The notes: generated by a model not told the origin, from the letters alone. A stretch of 64,000 nucleotides of DNA from Heterobilharzia americana (GCA_944470555.2 OX104127.1:89118708-89182707), one strand, 5' to 3'; counted from the first letter of the stretch, positions 1 to 12,175 are shown. Numbers and translations are program-made.

Positions 1-720
1 TCATTGCTAGCCAACCAGCCAGCCAGCCAGCCAGCCAGCCAATCAGTCAGAATGAGTTTCTTCTTGCTTATTCTCATTATTCTGACAATCCATGTGATCT
101 TGAGTAATGAGCCAGTGTAGGTGGCAGTTGTTGAAGAATGTGTGTAGTTTGTTGGAAGTGCCTTTCGTAACTCGCCAAGTCTCTCATCCACCACACAGAA
201 GCACTGACTTGACGTTGGTGTTGAAACTCCGGATATTGTTGACGCTTTGTGCTGAGTGCAGAAGATGTCCACACTGGTTTCAGTTGAATGGATGTTTGTC
301 TTGCTGTCATTGCGATCCTGACTGGTTAAGACATCCTCGTCTGTGCTTGTGCCTCCTGTATTTGCAAGAGTGCTGCCTAGATAGGTGAAGGAGGCTACTT
401 CCTTTGAGTTTCTCCTGTTGATGGTGATTGGAGCTTGTTGTTGTTGTTTCTGGTGGTGGTGGTGATGATGGTGTTGGTGTTGGTTGGTTATCATCATCAC
501 TTCTGTGTTCTCTACCTTCACTTGAAGTCCTGTCTTTGCTGTCCTGCCCTGCCCTACCCTTCCCTGCCTCACCTCTTCTGTCAACTTGTTAGTTTTTGCC
601 TGTAGATCTTCGAGTTTGTGTGACACTAGACACAAGTCATGGTTGGTGAAATACAAGTCTTCTGGGTTCTTTTCCCCAGTACAGTCCACCCAGCGTATCC
701 CCCTGTTTGAATTCTTATGA
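1..720 (-). mobile_element. LINE-A copy L1 (RTE-like, 3' part), cut by the window edge
   Basis: Read on the minus strand this encodes the C-terminal part of a schistosome endonuclease-reverse transcriptase. It includes broken pieces such as RQTSIQLKPVWTSSA, LASYERHFQQTTHILQQLP and the (CCAG)n tract near 18-46. The reading frame shifts repeatedly, so it is dead. The 5' limit of the element is near 700-720. Positions 1-528 are the inverted twin of 1055-1581, so the arm probably continues left of the window. Confidence 0.75.
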
Positions 721-1581
721 ATTGTTCAATAAACTCTGTAGACCTTTTGTTAAACGGTATCATCTCTTTTCTATGTCTGGATCCTTTATTGAAATTGTTT
801 GATGCGTTTTGAAATTCAGGCTTCTGATTCAATCCTTGAAACACTTCACCAAACCCACCTAAATAGCTGTAAATTGAGACGTACAATTCGGGTACCTGTT
901 GAAAGCTTATGGTTTTCTACAAACGCTAGTATCTAAACAACCATTTTGGTTTACTCGATTTTACAATCTAACATAATTAATTCTCCTTCTTTTTTATCTA
1001 ACTCGTAAGCGAAGTGAGTTAAAACTAGTAACAAGTTTATGCGCGAAGAAGGGAATTCAAGTGAAGGTAGAGAACACAGAAGTGATGATGATAACCAACC
1101 AACACCAACACCATCATCACCACCACCACCAGAAACAACAACAACAAGCTCCAATCACCATCAACAGGAGAAACTCAAAGGAAGTAGCCTCCTTCACCTA
1201 TCTAGGCAGCACTCTTGCAAATACAGGAGGCACAAGCACAGACGAGGATGTCTTAACCAGTCAGGATCGCAATGACAGCAAGACAAACATCCATTCAACT
1301 GAAACCAGTGTGGACATCTTCTGCACTCAGCACAAAGCGTCAACAATATCCGGAGTTTCAACACCAACGTCAAGTCAGTGCTTCTGTGTGGTGGATGAGA
1401 GACTTGGCGAGTTACGAAAGGCACTTCCAACAAACTACACACATTCTTCAACAACTGCCACCTACACTGGCTCATTACTCAAGATCACATGGATTGTCAG
1501 AATAATGAGAATAAGCAAGAAGAAACTCATTCTGACTGATTGGCTGGCTGGCTGGCTGGCTGGCTGGTTGGCTAGCAATGA
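1..1581. repeat. Inverted repeat P1 (arms 1-528 and 1055-1581)
   Basis: Positions x and 1582-x are complementary across the arms. Position 1-20 mirrors 1562-1581 exactly, and translations in two frames (77 and 93 residues) are the same from both arms. Even the CCAG/GGCT tract has the same length. The 526-base centre is not palindromic. The arms are LINE-A sequence in head-to-head orientation. Confidence 0.9.
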
Positions 1582-1895
1582 ACCAACCAACAACCTATCA
1601 CTCAACAAATATGCACTGGAAGGAAGTGGAGATGGATTGGATTGGGCATACACTGAGAAGACCATTCGGAGACATCACGCGCCAAACCAGTCACTCGAGC
1701 GGAACTCAGATGGGAAACGACAAGTTGGGTGTTGGAGCCGGGGTTGACATGGGGGAGATGGTGTTAGAAAGAAATGAGAGCTTGTGGGCTTTCGTGGAAC
1801 CAGGTTCGAAGGATTTCAGAGAAGAGAGTGCATTGGAGACGTGCTACTGAATCCCTATGTTCCACTGGGAACGTAAGGGATGAATAAGAGCAATA
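1040..1895 (+). mobile_element. LINE-A copy L2 (RTE-like, C-terminal RT and 3' end)
   Basis: This plus-strand copy runs from a linker (GTGAAGGTAGAGAACACAG) through the SFTYLGS-type segment, the (GGCT)n tract at about 1540-1570 and the terminal W-x-GHTLRRPFGDITRQ motif. It reaches the 3' end near 1890, where an AATAATAA-rich tail follows. Frameshifts break it into overlapping pieces. It is 5' truncated and cannot encode an active protein. The first 527 bases mirror copy L1. Confidence 0.78.
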
Positions 1896-3639
1896 ATAAC
1901 ACTACCATTGGTTAAATTTTTTTTGTCAGTGTTTCCAGTTTCATGAAGATTTTCCTCACTTTTGTTTTTTATCATTTATTGTGATGCATATTCTACACAG
2001 AAGTAATCATTGGTTGTCTGTTGCATTGTGCTAAATGCTACTTCTATGCTAGACATAACAACATGTTTGTGTTGAGTTACTGTCACTCTGAAGCTTAGTT
2101 CTTATTCCGGTACTCTTACTTTGCTTTAGCCTAATTTTCGTGTTGACGAATTGGTCATCGTAGATATTCGGTCAGTGGTTTATGTTACTGCATTGTCAAC
2201 TTCATTCAGCAAATGGTCTCGGTGTAGCATGGAGCCATACTGTGCCGCACTACCCTAGCTTTAATCTCACATTATTTCACAGCAAGCCTGCATCAAATGT
2301 AAAGGATAGGTGTGATATTTTATCGAATACTTAAGTTTCGGGGATTTAGTAACTGATACTTGAAAGCATATCTGTTTGTTAAGAATTTGAATTATGCTCC
2401 CAGGTATGGTCGATCAAAAGACTCTGAAGTAACAAAGACCATCACAAACAGATGATATCTGTATAACGCTTGTTTTTCGTTCATATTTGATGAAAATTCA
2501 ATATATACCATACCAAGTTCACAGTTATTCAATAATCACATGTTAGTATCGATGTTTTATTAGTGCTTACATTGAACCATTGAATAAAATACTTTGACAA
2601 ATAATCCTTGAAGAAAGTATATTTATTATTTACTTGTTAGAAGTGATGAGTGTTTCGTCTTATTTGGGACTGGTTACCTGGATGCTCTTGCATCTTACAA
2701 GTATCAACAAATAATGAAAGTATATTTTGCATAGATTCATCTTAAAATTACCACGTATCAAATCTAATACTATACGTCTAATTTATTTCCAAGCACGTTT
2801 TTTATGTTTAGCAAGTTTGACTGAATGTTTAGTGAGACTTGAGCATATTTTTTTCAAGCAGTTGATAAGTGGAATGGCTGTCATTGTGGTGAAATCCTCT
2901 AGGGATTAGAGGTTGTCTTCTATCCGTTTTAGTTGACACTGACGCTGACGTCAATTTCACTTTTTTGTATCACGGCTTTTTGCTTTTATTTTTAACGGAG
3001 TTCATCTGAGGAAATCTTATTCACAGCATCCATTTGTAAAGATGTCACGTTCAATCAATCTCTTATTGCACAGAGTGGTAGGTGACGATGATATCACTTA
3101 TTGACTTACCTGTCCAGTATGTACAGCTTCGAAACTAGCGTTAATAATGCTAGATAACAAGAAAGGTTCTCTGATATTTAACCACGTACTATCAAGACTA
3201 ACTTTAACACTGGTATATAGCAGTAAATCACAAAGAGCATTCATCAACTGTGGTGTATTCGTGATAATCCAGTGGACACAAAATCCCACAACTATGGTGA
3301 TATGCCTTATCAGAATTAAGGGAGTGTTATTAATGTTTAAAAAAAACTTGTAGTAAGACAACATAATAAAAATGAGACATAGAATGCTAACTAAAGATAG
3401 ATGTTAAGGTGTTTGCTCCTCAGAATTATCGCTTCTGCTCCAAACCACTTATTTTAGTATTTTGTACTAGTCACAACATTATTGACCGTCTTTCATACTT
3501 GAGTCAAACATCGGGGTGGTGATTCCAACTTGACTGATTGTAAGCAACCTGATCGTGATGCAGTTCGATTAGGGTAACTGGTCAACAGAAAATTTCCTAC
3601 ATTTTTGTCTGCTAGCTTTACATTATAGGAGACGAGACA
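1896..3639. other. No recognised feature
   Basis: AT-rich sequence with many stops in all frames. One small splice-like block (CACAG at 3026, open to a GTAGGT at 3078) is discussed among rejected items. I see no coding region, RNA gene or known repeat. Confidence 0.5.
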
Positions 3640-4330
3640 AGAAAATTAGTTGAAACACTTTTGGAAAATAACTATCTGTCAAAATTTATCAGTCAGGACA
3701 AAGTAGCCAAAACGCGGAAACCTGCTATCTCAATTATGCCGAAGAAAGATGAGTTCATCAGTCTTCCGTACAAAGGTGACTCTCTTAGCAGAGACTTAAC
3801 GCTGCTATTAGAAGGACTTTCTATATAGCTAGGGTTCGAATAATAGAAACCACCAAGGCTATATTCTCTTTCAACCCCTTACAGCATGTGAAGAACAATG
3901 TCACACCCCACTAAATCTACCAGTTCAAATGTACATAGGGTGAAACAGTTCACAGGATTCACGTTGCTGCTTCCTTCAGACCTGTTTACAAAACGAGTTT
4001 AGCACAGATCCTTAAATTTGTTGAGGCCTTAGATATTCGGAAGTTTAAACTACCTTTGTGGGTTCAAAAACAATTTGTTATCACATTAAACCTCCTTTGG
4101 TGAATCTAACTCTGAAACCAAATTGAATATACTATTATTTTTACTCTATTGATTTTAACTGCTATTTGACGTTTAATTCAACCTTTCCGCTTAACCTCTT
4201 TTCATAATCACACCTCTTATCTCTTTATAAATCTTCGTATAAATATGTATGACAAGTATGTGTGTGATAGGATTGTTCAAAATGTATTGAACAAATACAC
4301 GGTTCAGACAATTTACGCCTTCTTATTGTT
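3640..4330 (+). mobile_element. Penelope-like element fragment (PLE-C type), 3' part
   Basis: Plus-strand reading gives KLVETLLENNYLSKF, then DEFISLPYKGDSLSRDL, a thumb-region motif of Penelope-like reverse transcriptases. Near 4050 it reads LPLWVQKQFVITLNLLW, the C-terminal signature seen again at 31.96 kb (PLCVQKQFILTLTLP). Stops and frameshifts occur between. The 3' untranslated segment around 4260-4330 (GTTCAAAATGTATTGAACAA) resembles that at 32.15-32.23 kb. A decayed insertion. Confidence 0.6.
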
Positions 4331-4779
4331 TTGTCGAAGTTTATAAAGGGAACTAACCGTTTTGAATTACATCATAGTGTAACGCCAATGTAGGTACTGT
4401 CTCCATTTAATTCCTTTCAGAGGCTCTTTTTAAATTCATCGTGTACAATATGATTTGACAAGAAACTGTGAGCATTGATATGAATGAATTTTATCTGACC
4501 GTAGTTAAATTACTAAGACAGTCAGTAGAGGTTAATAAACATTGTTACGAGTTAAGGTAGTCCACTACCGCATGGTCAGAATTTACCATATACCATGAAT
4601 GACTGTAAAAGCCACTCCGACAACCACAGAAACAACAATTTACGTTTCTTTATTCCATTTAGAAAGGTGGCTTTTTTCATAAACTAAAATGGACTAATTG
4701 TTTAATACAGTAGCTGCAAGGATAGCCTTAAAAGTCAGTCTATACCACATTCTTACAGCATTCAGCCGAATTCAGTTTC

Positions 4780-4985
4780 GATCAAGACTATCTCTTTTGA
4801 ATATCTTTTGTAACTGTGTCATCATCATTGCTTTTTTTCACTCAACCGAAGGTGAATGTATTTCTGAAGACATATGCATAGGGAGGACTAACCTAGATGG
4901 TCAGTTAAGTGTAGCGGGACATGTGTGAAATAGGCTGGATCCGGAGACTGAGTTGTGCAAGTGGTGGCCAACCATCTATGGCAAT
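4780..4985 (+). mobile_element. Remnant of a PLE GIY-YIG segment
   Basis: CISEDICIGRTNLDGQLS on the plus strand resembles the GIY-YIG strand-and-helix region of the 31.7 kb copy (CGQAYIERTNCDML), and the DNA is also similar. It stops where the inverted LINE-B arm begins at 4987, suggesting interruption. Confidence 0.4.
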
Positions 4986-4986
4986 A

Positions 4987-5600
4987 TGCAAACTGAAGTC
5001 GCCTTGTATCTCAAAAAAAATATGCCCGTACAATAGACATACACCATATATGCAGCATATCCCATTGACAAGTTTGGCTTAAAATTTAATCATTATTCCT
5101 TCAACACCCGTTCGTATGATTTAACATCTTTCCATTTTCATGTGAAACATCCTGATAATTATAGAAGACATGAAGTGGCTACAGAGTTCCGATCACAGTT
5201 ATCCTCGTAGCATTGCTCACATTTATTCTAACCACCACATGATCAATTTTGAATTCAGGCGAAGGATACTAGGAGAGATAGGCAAGTGGATTGATAAAGT
5301 TGTGAAACTTCATTGAGTGAGAATTACTTGAACATGTACTGAGCATGTCGAGCCACCAGCTACATCGATGTGACATGTTAGGAGAAGTCGGATTAGATTG
5401 GATGAGAGTTCAGGATGACAAACCGAAGTGTGGTACCAGTCCATGAAGTTCCCAACTATTGATGTGAGTTGTGTGGGGAGGTGTAGGTTGTGTGGTTTGG
5501 GTTATCGAGATGAAATGAATCAGTGATTGAGGACTGACTCCTAGTGATATGGCTGAAAATCAATGACAATGGCGCAGATGTAATCAACGCTTGATATTTT
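4987..5600 (+). mobile_element. LINE-B fragment B1 (SR2/RTE-like 3' end)
   Basis: In the plus reading the segment gives EHVLSMSSHQLHRCDMLGEV then GLDWMRVQDDKPKCGTSP. This matches the C-terminal 'HVL-M-HRLPRRAML-VG-GW-K-GGQ' region of schistosome RTE-like LINEs as I recall it. Stops follow. Equivalent fragments lie at 7.2-8.0, 12.4-12.8 and 15.3-15.8 kb in the opposite orientation. Confidence 0.55.
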
Positions 5601-5789
5601 CTAAAGCTTTTGTCGAATAATCAGATGGCTATTTACAAGTATGGATGTCAGATGGTTAGATCCAATCGGTGGGAAGCTGTGGACTTAAGTGCCGTGCTTA
5701 CGTATATTTGTTAGCACGGTAAATGTGTACATTCGAGGGGACTGATGTACTATATGAGATTCCAACTTGCATCATCCTGAGTTGTAGTC

Positions 5790-5960
5790 AAAGACGTTAT
5801 CACCGAGCCATTCGGGCTATGATTAACCTCCTCTAGGACTGGTATTGATCAATTGATTGGTCACTGGAGAGCAAGCAATTGTATATTGTCTAATTCTGAG
5901 TGCTAACCGAATTTTATTGGGCAGACTGAATAAACCTTTTCATTTAGTTGTATCAATAAC
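5790..5960 (-). repeat. tRNA-headed SINE-like repeat (family S3)
   Basis: On the minus strand a tRNA-like stretch (AATGGCTCGGTGATAACG, A-box-like) follows a conserved body around TTGATTGGTCACTGGAGAG. The same body recurs near 6640-6780, 14370-14470, 33150-33270 and 54235-54315. No ribozyme core was seen in this family. Confidence 0.45.
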
Positions 5961-6639
5961 AATTCTACTTTCACTCCTATCAGCGGCACACTACAAGTGT
6001 GATAGTTTTCAAAACAGACATAAACACTCGCTACTGTTCCATTTTTATTTATGGCTGCAGTTTATTATTAATATTATTGTGATTATCCTTATCATTGTAT
6101 TTATCACGAATATCTTTATTTGGATTTTTATTTCCTAACAAGTTTTATGAAGTGCTAAAAACTGCCAGTGATTTTCAAGCCTACGCTTGAAAATTAATAA
6201 AATGTTTTTCGGTTAGTAACTTAATAAATTAGAAGTAGTTTAAGCAAAAACAGAACAAGAAGGTGAATAATTGTGTATCTTGCCCACCATTTGGTGAACA
6301 GTTTTTTTCACACCTGGTTTTCCACCTTTGCATGTCTGTAAAGAAGGTTAAGGTCAAAAATATTTAATTCAAGAAGATGGTAATTACAGTTGGAGGAATT
6401 TTTTTTTCTTAAGGCGATTAGAACTAGTGGCTTCTGGTATATGGGACAAGCACTTCTGTTTAAGACACTGGAAATCTTTTGTTTTTCGCCTTCAGATATG
6501 GTAGTCAATTCTTGAAGTTTGCAGTTTGAGATCAAATGTGAGAACAAATATGTTCACCTTAGGGTCCTGAAACTAGGTCCCTCATTTATTTACACCTTTC
6601 AATAAGGCTTATCTGCGAACCTAAGTCGTCCAGTACTAC

Positions 6640-6790
6640 AGTCAGGTATGTTATCACTGAGATATTTTTGACCGTCTCTAACCTCATTTAGGAATGGCTT
6701 GGATACATTGATTGGCTGGGGAAGAGCATCTATTTACATGTTATCTACTCTTGGTTGCTGACCGAATTCAAAGGGTCATTTTGTGGTAAA
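6640..6790 (-). repeat. S3 repeat body
   Basis: Shares ACTGAGATATTTTTGACCG and TTGATTGGCTGGGGAAGAG with the S3 family. Diverged. Confidence 0.35.
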
Positions 6791-6849
6791 TTCAATTTCA
6801 CAGTGTACTTTGATGAATATATTTAAATCAGTTCAACAATGGGTCAGTT

Positions 6850-7110
6850 GTGACGTGAATAGCTCAGTAGCAACGTATTTGGCTTCAGCACCGAGTGATG
6901 CTGGTTTTAACATTTTAGGGTAAACCAGTTCTCGCAGGGTTTCAGATACGCCTTCCTGATGAGTGAATATGATAAAAAAAACTCAACTTCTAGGCTTCTT
7001 ACTGATTGCGTCTAACCACGTGATAACACTAAAAAAAACACCACGATGCTGAGTCTTGTGGTTTGGAAACCACCCTATAAATTATTGATGGTATTCGGTC
7101 AGTGCTACGG
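6850..7110 (+). repeat. tRNA-headed repeat (family S4)
   Basis: AATAGCTCAGTAGCAACGT is A-box-like and is followed by GGCTTCAGCACCGAGTGATG, a body found again at 17380-17540. The tail TTACTGATTGCGTCTAACC is also shared. Probably an old tRNA-derived SINE. Confidence 0.4.
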
Positions 7111-7229
7111 GTTAGAATGTGTGTTACACATAAAAAGCCACCGTTTCCTTTGACGAATGGTGTCAGTTAAAGCAGGATAAGGATTGAAGAAAGTTAACTA
7201 ACAAAATTAATATAGAAACTTGCGTATAA

Positions 7230-7983
7230 GTGAATAAGTTCTAGTTTTCACACTTCAACAGCAGCGTTCAGAAAAGAAGCAGACAGAAGAAGTGGTATCA
7301 AAGTAGATAAACTTGTGTCAGAGAATAAGCAATTTGACGATAACAGTTAGTGCAAATATTTGAGCTTCAGAAGATGTCAAGCAGTAACTGATCTGTGCAG
7401 TTGTGACTGATTTCCAACCGTGTCACTAGGAGTCAGTCCTCAATCACTGATTCATTTCATCTCGATAACCCAAACCACACAACCTACACCTCCCCACACA
7501 ACTCACATCAATAGTTGGGAACTTCATGGACTGGTACCACACTTCGGTTTGTCATCCTGAACTCTCATCCAATCTAATCCGACTTCTCCTAACATGTCAC
7601 ATCGATGTAGCTGGTGGCTCGACATGCTCAGTACATGTTCAAGTAATTCTCACTCAATGAAGTTTCACAACTTTATCAATCCACTTGCCTATCTCTCCTA
7701 GTATCCTTCGCCTGAATTCAAAATTGATCATGTGGTGGTTAGAATAAATGTGAGCAATGCTACGAGGATAACTGTGATCGGAACTCTGTAGCCACTTCAT
7801 GTCTTCTATAATTATCAGGATGTTTCACATGAAAATGGAAAGATGTTAAATCATACGAACGGGTGTTGAAGGAATAATGATTAAATTTTAAGCCAAACTT
7901 GTCAATGGGATATGCTGCATATATGGTGTATGTCTATTGTACGGGCATATTTTTTTTGAGATACAAGGCGACTTCAGTTTGCA
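7230..7983 (-). mobile_element. LINE-B fragment B2
   Basis: Minus-strand twin of B1, extending further toward the 3' side. The segment at 7320-7440 (AGCTTCAGAAGATG ... GTCACTAGGAGTCAGTCC) recurs at 12580-12655 and 15450-15505. It is non-coding through stops. Confidence 0.6.
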
Positions 7984-9617
7984 TGTGGCTTGCAGCTCAA
8001 GAAACTTAAGTAAGGATCGCTGACAGTTTGATGCAAAATTGTATGAATCATAATAATATTATTCTCACGACTCCTATTAGTGATGTGTTTTGCTGTGGAT
8101 GAAGATGTTTGTTCGCCCGGGTTCGCTCGTTTAGGATACAGCCCATCGTCGGTGTACCTTGACAAATTCAGTTCATATAGCCGAATTTCATCAGATTACC
8201 TAAATCTGGCTAACTTGCTTGCATGGTCTGTTATACTGAAAAGAGGATGGTCAGTTTGCAAATGATTTGCAAATTCGTCGGTTCACGTTGACAATTTTCA
8301 TAGCTGAGTAGGTTTTTAACTTCCCTTTCCTGAAGTCAACAAGGTTCCTTCTGGAAACCAACCAGCCAAGATCACAAGGTATGATCTCTAACACAAATGT
8401 ATTATGAACTAGCGAAAGATAATACTACTGAAGAAATTGAGTAGATTGAAAACAGTCATGCTGATCGTCCCTCTTGTCAAGCCCCAAGTATCCTGAGCAC
8501 AACCCTAAAGATACATTATGAGTGTTTATGACTATGATTTTTCTCAAGAGGATACATTGATTACCTTGTGTCCAATAATAGTTGACTGGTTTTGCTCAAC
8601 TGATGTCAGCCTTTGTTGTCAAAGACGTATTAATTCTCCTGAATTTCTTTTCATTCCAGCGAAATTAACTCTGAAGAAAACAACAACATTTGGCAACTTT
8701 TCTATCTTAGAATGACTGAAACACAAAGTAAAGTGCTAAAACGAGTTTGTATGATCGTATATGTACATGTGAGTTTATTCACTGTGCTGTCGATCAACAC
8801 ATATAAGTCTATATGTCACTACAACAAACATATTTTGAAAGATTCTCACTCTGCTTACACAAAGAATAAAGGAAACCGTTGTTCGATGACGTAATGTTTG
8901 GATGATCTAATCAGATACCAGTAGAATTTTAATGTTAATTTTCTTCTAGAATGTTTTCTACATTATTTTTACTATTGGTAATTGTTAATGCTTTTCTACA
9001 CCTCAACTGGTTTCTTTTTTGATGAAAGTAAACTGCTGTTTGTGTAGACGTAGCCAATGCCTGCTTTTTTCGACGTCCAAATGATGAAATTAAAATGTTT
9101 TCACTTGTGTAACAAAGCAGATTCAGTCTATAATGTCTCATTGTTTACTTTCATTACGATCCTATGTCATACTAGACACCTTAAACTGTATAACCTTATG
9201 AAGAAGTATTGTTTTACTATCGTGTAAATTTACCAATGTTTTATGCCTCCCGATTATAGGAAAACACAGAAAATGATTACAGAGGAGAAAATATTTTCTT
9301 TTCAACGAAATCATTATTTTAGCTGTACATTCTTGAATAGATAGTAGAAGAGATAGAATATTTCAGAGTAATTTCCTCCTTTTGATAAGCCTTTCGATTA
9401 GTTTATCTGCGTTATTGGAAGAAAATGGATTACTTTGGTCGGTAGACTTCGATTGATGGTTGACTGAATTTTAACGACTTTTTATCAGCGTCATTTATTT
9501 GTCAGTTGAAAAGTAGCCTGAGTAGAACAATTTCATCTCAAATGATGTATACATTATTATTATGTGTAATAAACTCTGCTTTTTTTCAAAAAATTATTAT
9601 ATTTGTTTACTTTACAG
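7984..9617. other. No recognised feature
   Basis: Intron-like or upstream sequence of the PDE8-like gene. Several open stretches of 60-65 codons occur, but none has splice sites plus recognisable protein character. The last 20 bases are the acceptor tract of exon 1. Confidence 0.5.
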
Positions 9618-9896
9618 TGCATTTTAGAAGTGTTAACTAAGGAAGAATTTTATCAAGAATTAAGGAATTTTTCAAACAATGAATGGAAGTTATTGAACCA
9701 GTTGCGAAACTTCTCTGTCACTGATATTACAACTGCTGGTTCAACTAGTATGATGACTGCTGAGTCTACTACTACTGGTACTACCACTACTTCTACTACA
9801 CCGATCACTACTACCGCCGTCACAACAGCTACAGATGGTTCAGTGGGCTCACGTGTAGCGTCTAGACAAATACGTCAGAGGACTGAATTAGATGAG
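9618..9896 (+). CDS. Exon 1 of the chain: Thr-rich linker exon (phase 0 to 0)
   Basis: The acceptor TTTACTTTACAG precedes 93 open codons ending at a strong donor (GATGAG/gtaagt). The product starts CILEVLTKEEFYQELRNF, then becomes a Thr/Ser-rich low-complexity stretch (about residues 38-70) and ends RQIRQRTELDE. The first 35 residues look like a charged helix; the Thr-rich part is probably disordered. It has no domain I recognise and is assigned to the PDE8-like gene only because its phase fits the next exon and both splice sites are good. It could belong to the region between the PAS domain and the linker, or to another transcript. An in-frame ATG at 9603 lies upstream of the acceptor and is not proposed as a start. 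Confidence 0.6.
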
Positions 9897-10764
9897 GTAA
9901 GTTATTTCAACATTTTCCCCATTCAGTTTTTCACTCTACAATTCTGAACGAGAAGAGAAAGAACCTTAGGCAAGTGAAACATGAAGACTTACCTCTAGCT
10001 GAACTGACTAGAGTACACATTCTTCTACCTTGATGTGGATAAACTTCAAAGGTGTAAGTCATCGTTAGTTATGTGTAGCTGAGACATTCACTAGCCAAGG
10101 TTATGATGTATAATTGTTAGCAGTAAAGTCCTAGACGCTTGTTTCTGTCTATTGCATTCAACTGCTAGTCACCATCAATCATTAGTACCAAACTGAAATC
10201 ACAGACAATATAGCGAAATTCACACAGAAGCCCATATGCAAATAGTAGCTGATCAATTCAGTCTAGTCAGTGACGATAAACTAAAGACAACAACTTCTTA
10301 AAAAAGACAACAGAATGTTGACTCCACTTCGGTTAAATCCCTTTTTCCCCTTTGACTTCAATGACAGTCTTCCATCCTTATCTTCTTCCATATAACTTTA
10401 TAACCTCAAGTATTATCGTAAATGTCTTTACTATCACTACTGTTAATATGATTTGTTAGTTCTCGAAGACAAATTCAACCCCATTCCTATGTCATGATGA
10501 AATTATCATGAAGTCATAACCCGTCAGTAGTTCTATATTGGCACTTCCTTTGTATATTCCTTCCATTTGTGAAGTATACCTTTCAAAAGTTAGACTACAT
10601 GAGATTAGCATACAAATACATACTCACATAAATGTCCATTTAGTATGAAAGTAAAGTGGATATATTCCATACCGTCATTTCTCTTTGACCATGTCCTACT
10701 TCTGTTAAGTTGTTACTAAAGCAAGTCAGTTATAATTACTCTTACTGAGAGGCGAAGCTATGAT
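9897..10764. other. Intron 1, unique-looking stretch
   Basis: AT-rich sequence, no open frame worth noting and no repeat recognised. Confidence 0.5.
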
Positions 10765-12175
10765 TATTATTTGTCCCCTGGGTTCCTAATAGAACAGAGG
10801 GATTCAGTAGCACGTCTTCAATGCACTCTATTCTCTCCAATCTTTTCAACCTGGTTCCACGACAGCCCACAACCTCTCATTTCCTCCTCGCACGATCTCC
10901 TGCATGTCACCCTCACCTCGAACGCCCAAATCATCGTTTCCCATCTGAGTTCCACTCGAATGACTGGCCTCACGCGTGATGTCTCCGAATGATCTTCTCA
11001 GTGCATGTCAAAACCAATCCATCTCCACTTCCTTCCAGTGCATATTTGTTGAGTGATAGGTTGTTGGTTGGTTCGTTGCCAGCCAGCCAGCCAGCCAATC
11101 AGTCACAATGAGTTTCTTCTTGCTTATTCTCATTATTCTGATAATCCATTGGATCTTGAGTAACGAGCCAGTGTAGGTGGCAGTTGTTGAAGAATGTGTG
11201 TAGTTTGTTGGAAGTGCCTTTCGTAACACGCCAAGTCTCTCAACTATCACACAGAAACACTGACTTACTTGACTGAATTGATGTTGAAAATCCGGATATT
11301 GTTGACGCTTTTTGCTGAATGCAGAAGATGTCCACACTGGTTTCAGTTGAATGGATACTTGTCTTGCTGTCTTTGCGATCCTGACTGGTTTAGACATCCT
11401 CGTCTATGCTTGTGCCTCCTGTAGTTGAAACTATGCTGCCCATGTAGGTGAGAGAGACAGCTTCCTTTGAGTTTCTGCCGTTGATGGTGATTGGAGCTTG
11501 TTGTTGTTGGTTGGGTATCATCAGCACCTCTGTCTTCTCTACCTTCACTTGAACTCCCTTCTTCGCTGTCCTGTCCTGTCCTGTCCTGCCCTGCCCTGCC
11601 CTGCCTCTTCTGTCAACTTGTTGGTTTTTGCCTGTAGATCTTCGAGTTTGTGTGATATCAGACACAAGTCATGGTTGGCGAAATCCAAATCTTCTAGGTT
11701 CTTTTCCTCAGCCCAGTCCAGCCAGCGGCGTATCACCCTCTTCTCACAGCTCCTCACTGTTTGTTGCATGATCCAGTTCAGTCGACCACAATCAGGAATA
11801 TCGTGGGTGATAGTGGACAGCCTTGTTTCACTCCTGTCTTCACTTCCGCTTCAAAGGTATCACTGAGCATCCCATTGTGAATTACTTGGCTGGCATGTGA
11901 TGTCTTCATATAGTCGTTGAAGGTTTGCGGAGTTCCGTAGTATTGGAGCAGTTTCCAAATTACTTGTCGGTCGACACTGTCGACGGCCTTCTCAAAGTCG
12001 ATGAAGTTGGGGTGAGGTAGAGATGTGACTGCCATTTTGTGCTCTGTTCTATGATGATGCGTAGCGTTGTAGTTTGATCCGCACATGATTTGTACTTCCT
12101 GAATCCTGCCTGTTCCGGTCGTTGTGTTTGGCATGGTTTTATAAAATTGCTTCAAAGAAGGAAATATCAATTTCA
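10765..12175 (-). mobile_element. LINE-A copy L3, longest RT-containing copy on its side
   Basis: Minus-strand order: RT palm (FIDFEKAVDSVDRQ, GVKQGCPLSPTIF at 11778-12170), the catalytic loop region (LEDLDFANHDLCLISH, where an FADD motif is expected), a 5-bp minisatellite, SLTYMGSIVSTTGGTS, the thumb/connection, a short (CCAG)n tract at 11081-11096, the GHTLRR-type end and the 3' terminus near 10765 with an ATTATT tail. The FADD motif is lost and the frame is broken several times. The 5' truncation is near 12175. Confidence 0.82.
11564..11607 (-). repeat. 5-bp minisatellite inside L3
   Basis: TGTCC units shade into TGCCC units (about eight copies). In the minus reading they give GQGRAGQDRTGQ inside the RT linker. 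A shorter form is present in L1 at 538-570. Confidence 0.8.

Larger units (their letters stand above)
4987..7983. repeat. Inverted repeat P2 (arms 4987-5547 and 7423-7983)
   Basis: Positions x and 12970-x are complementary at both the outer and inner ends, so the 561-base arms are collinear without net indels and look almost identical by eye. The spacer is 1875 bases. The arms are the 3' region of LINE-B, facing tail to tail. Confidence 0.88.

Noticed and set aside
3027..3077. Splice-like block reading HPFVKMSRSINLLLHRV before GTAGGT, upstream of exon 1.
   Set aside because: Phase would fit exon 1 but the peptide shows no PAS or PDE8 character and the acceptor is modest; too short to trust.
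5857..6138. 93-residue opening with a hydrophobic C terminus.
   Set aside because: Begins in an S3 repeat and ends in AT-rich sequence rich in ATT codons; no splice support.
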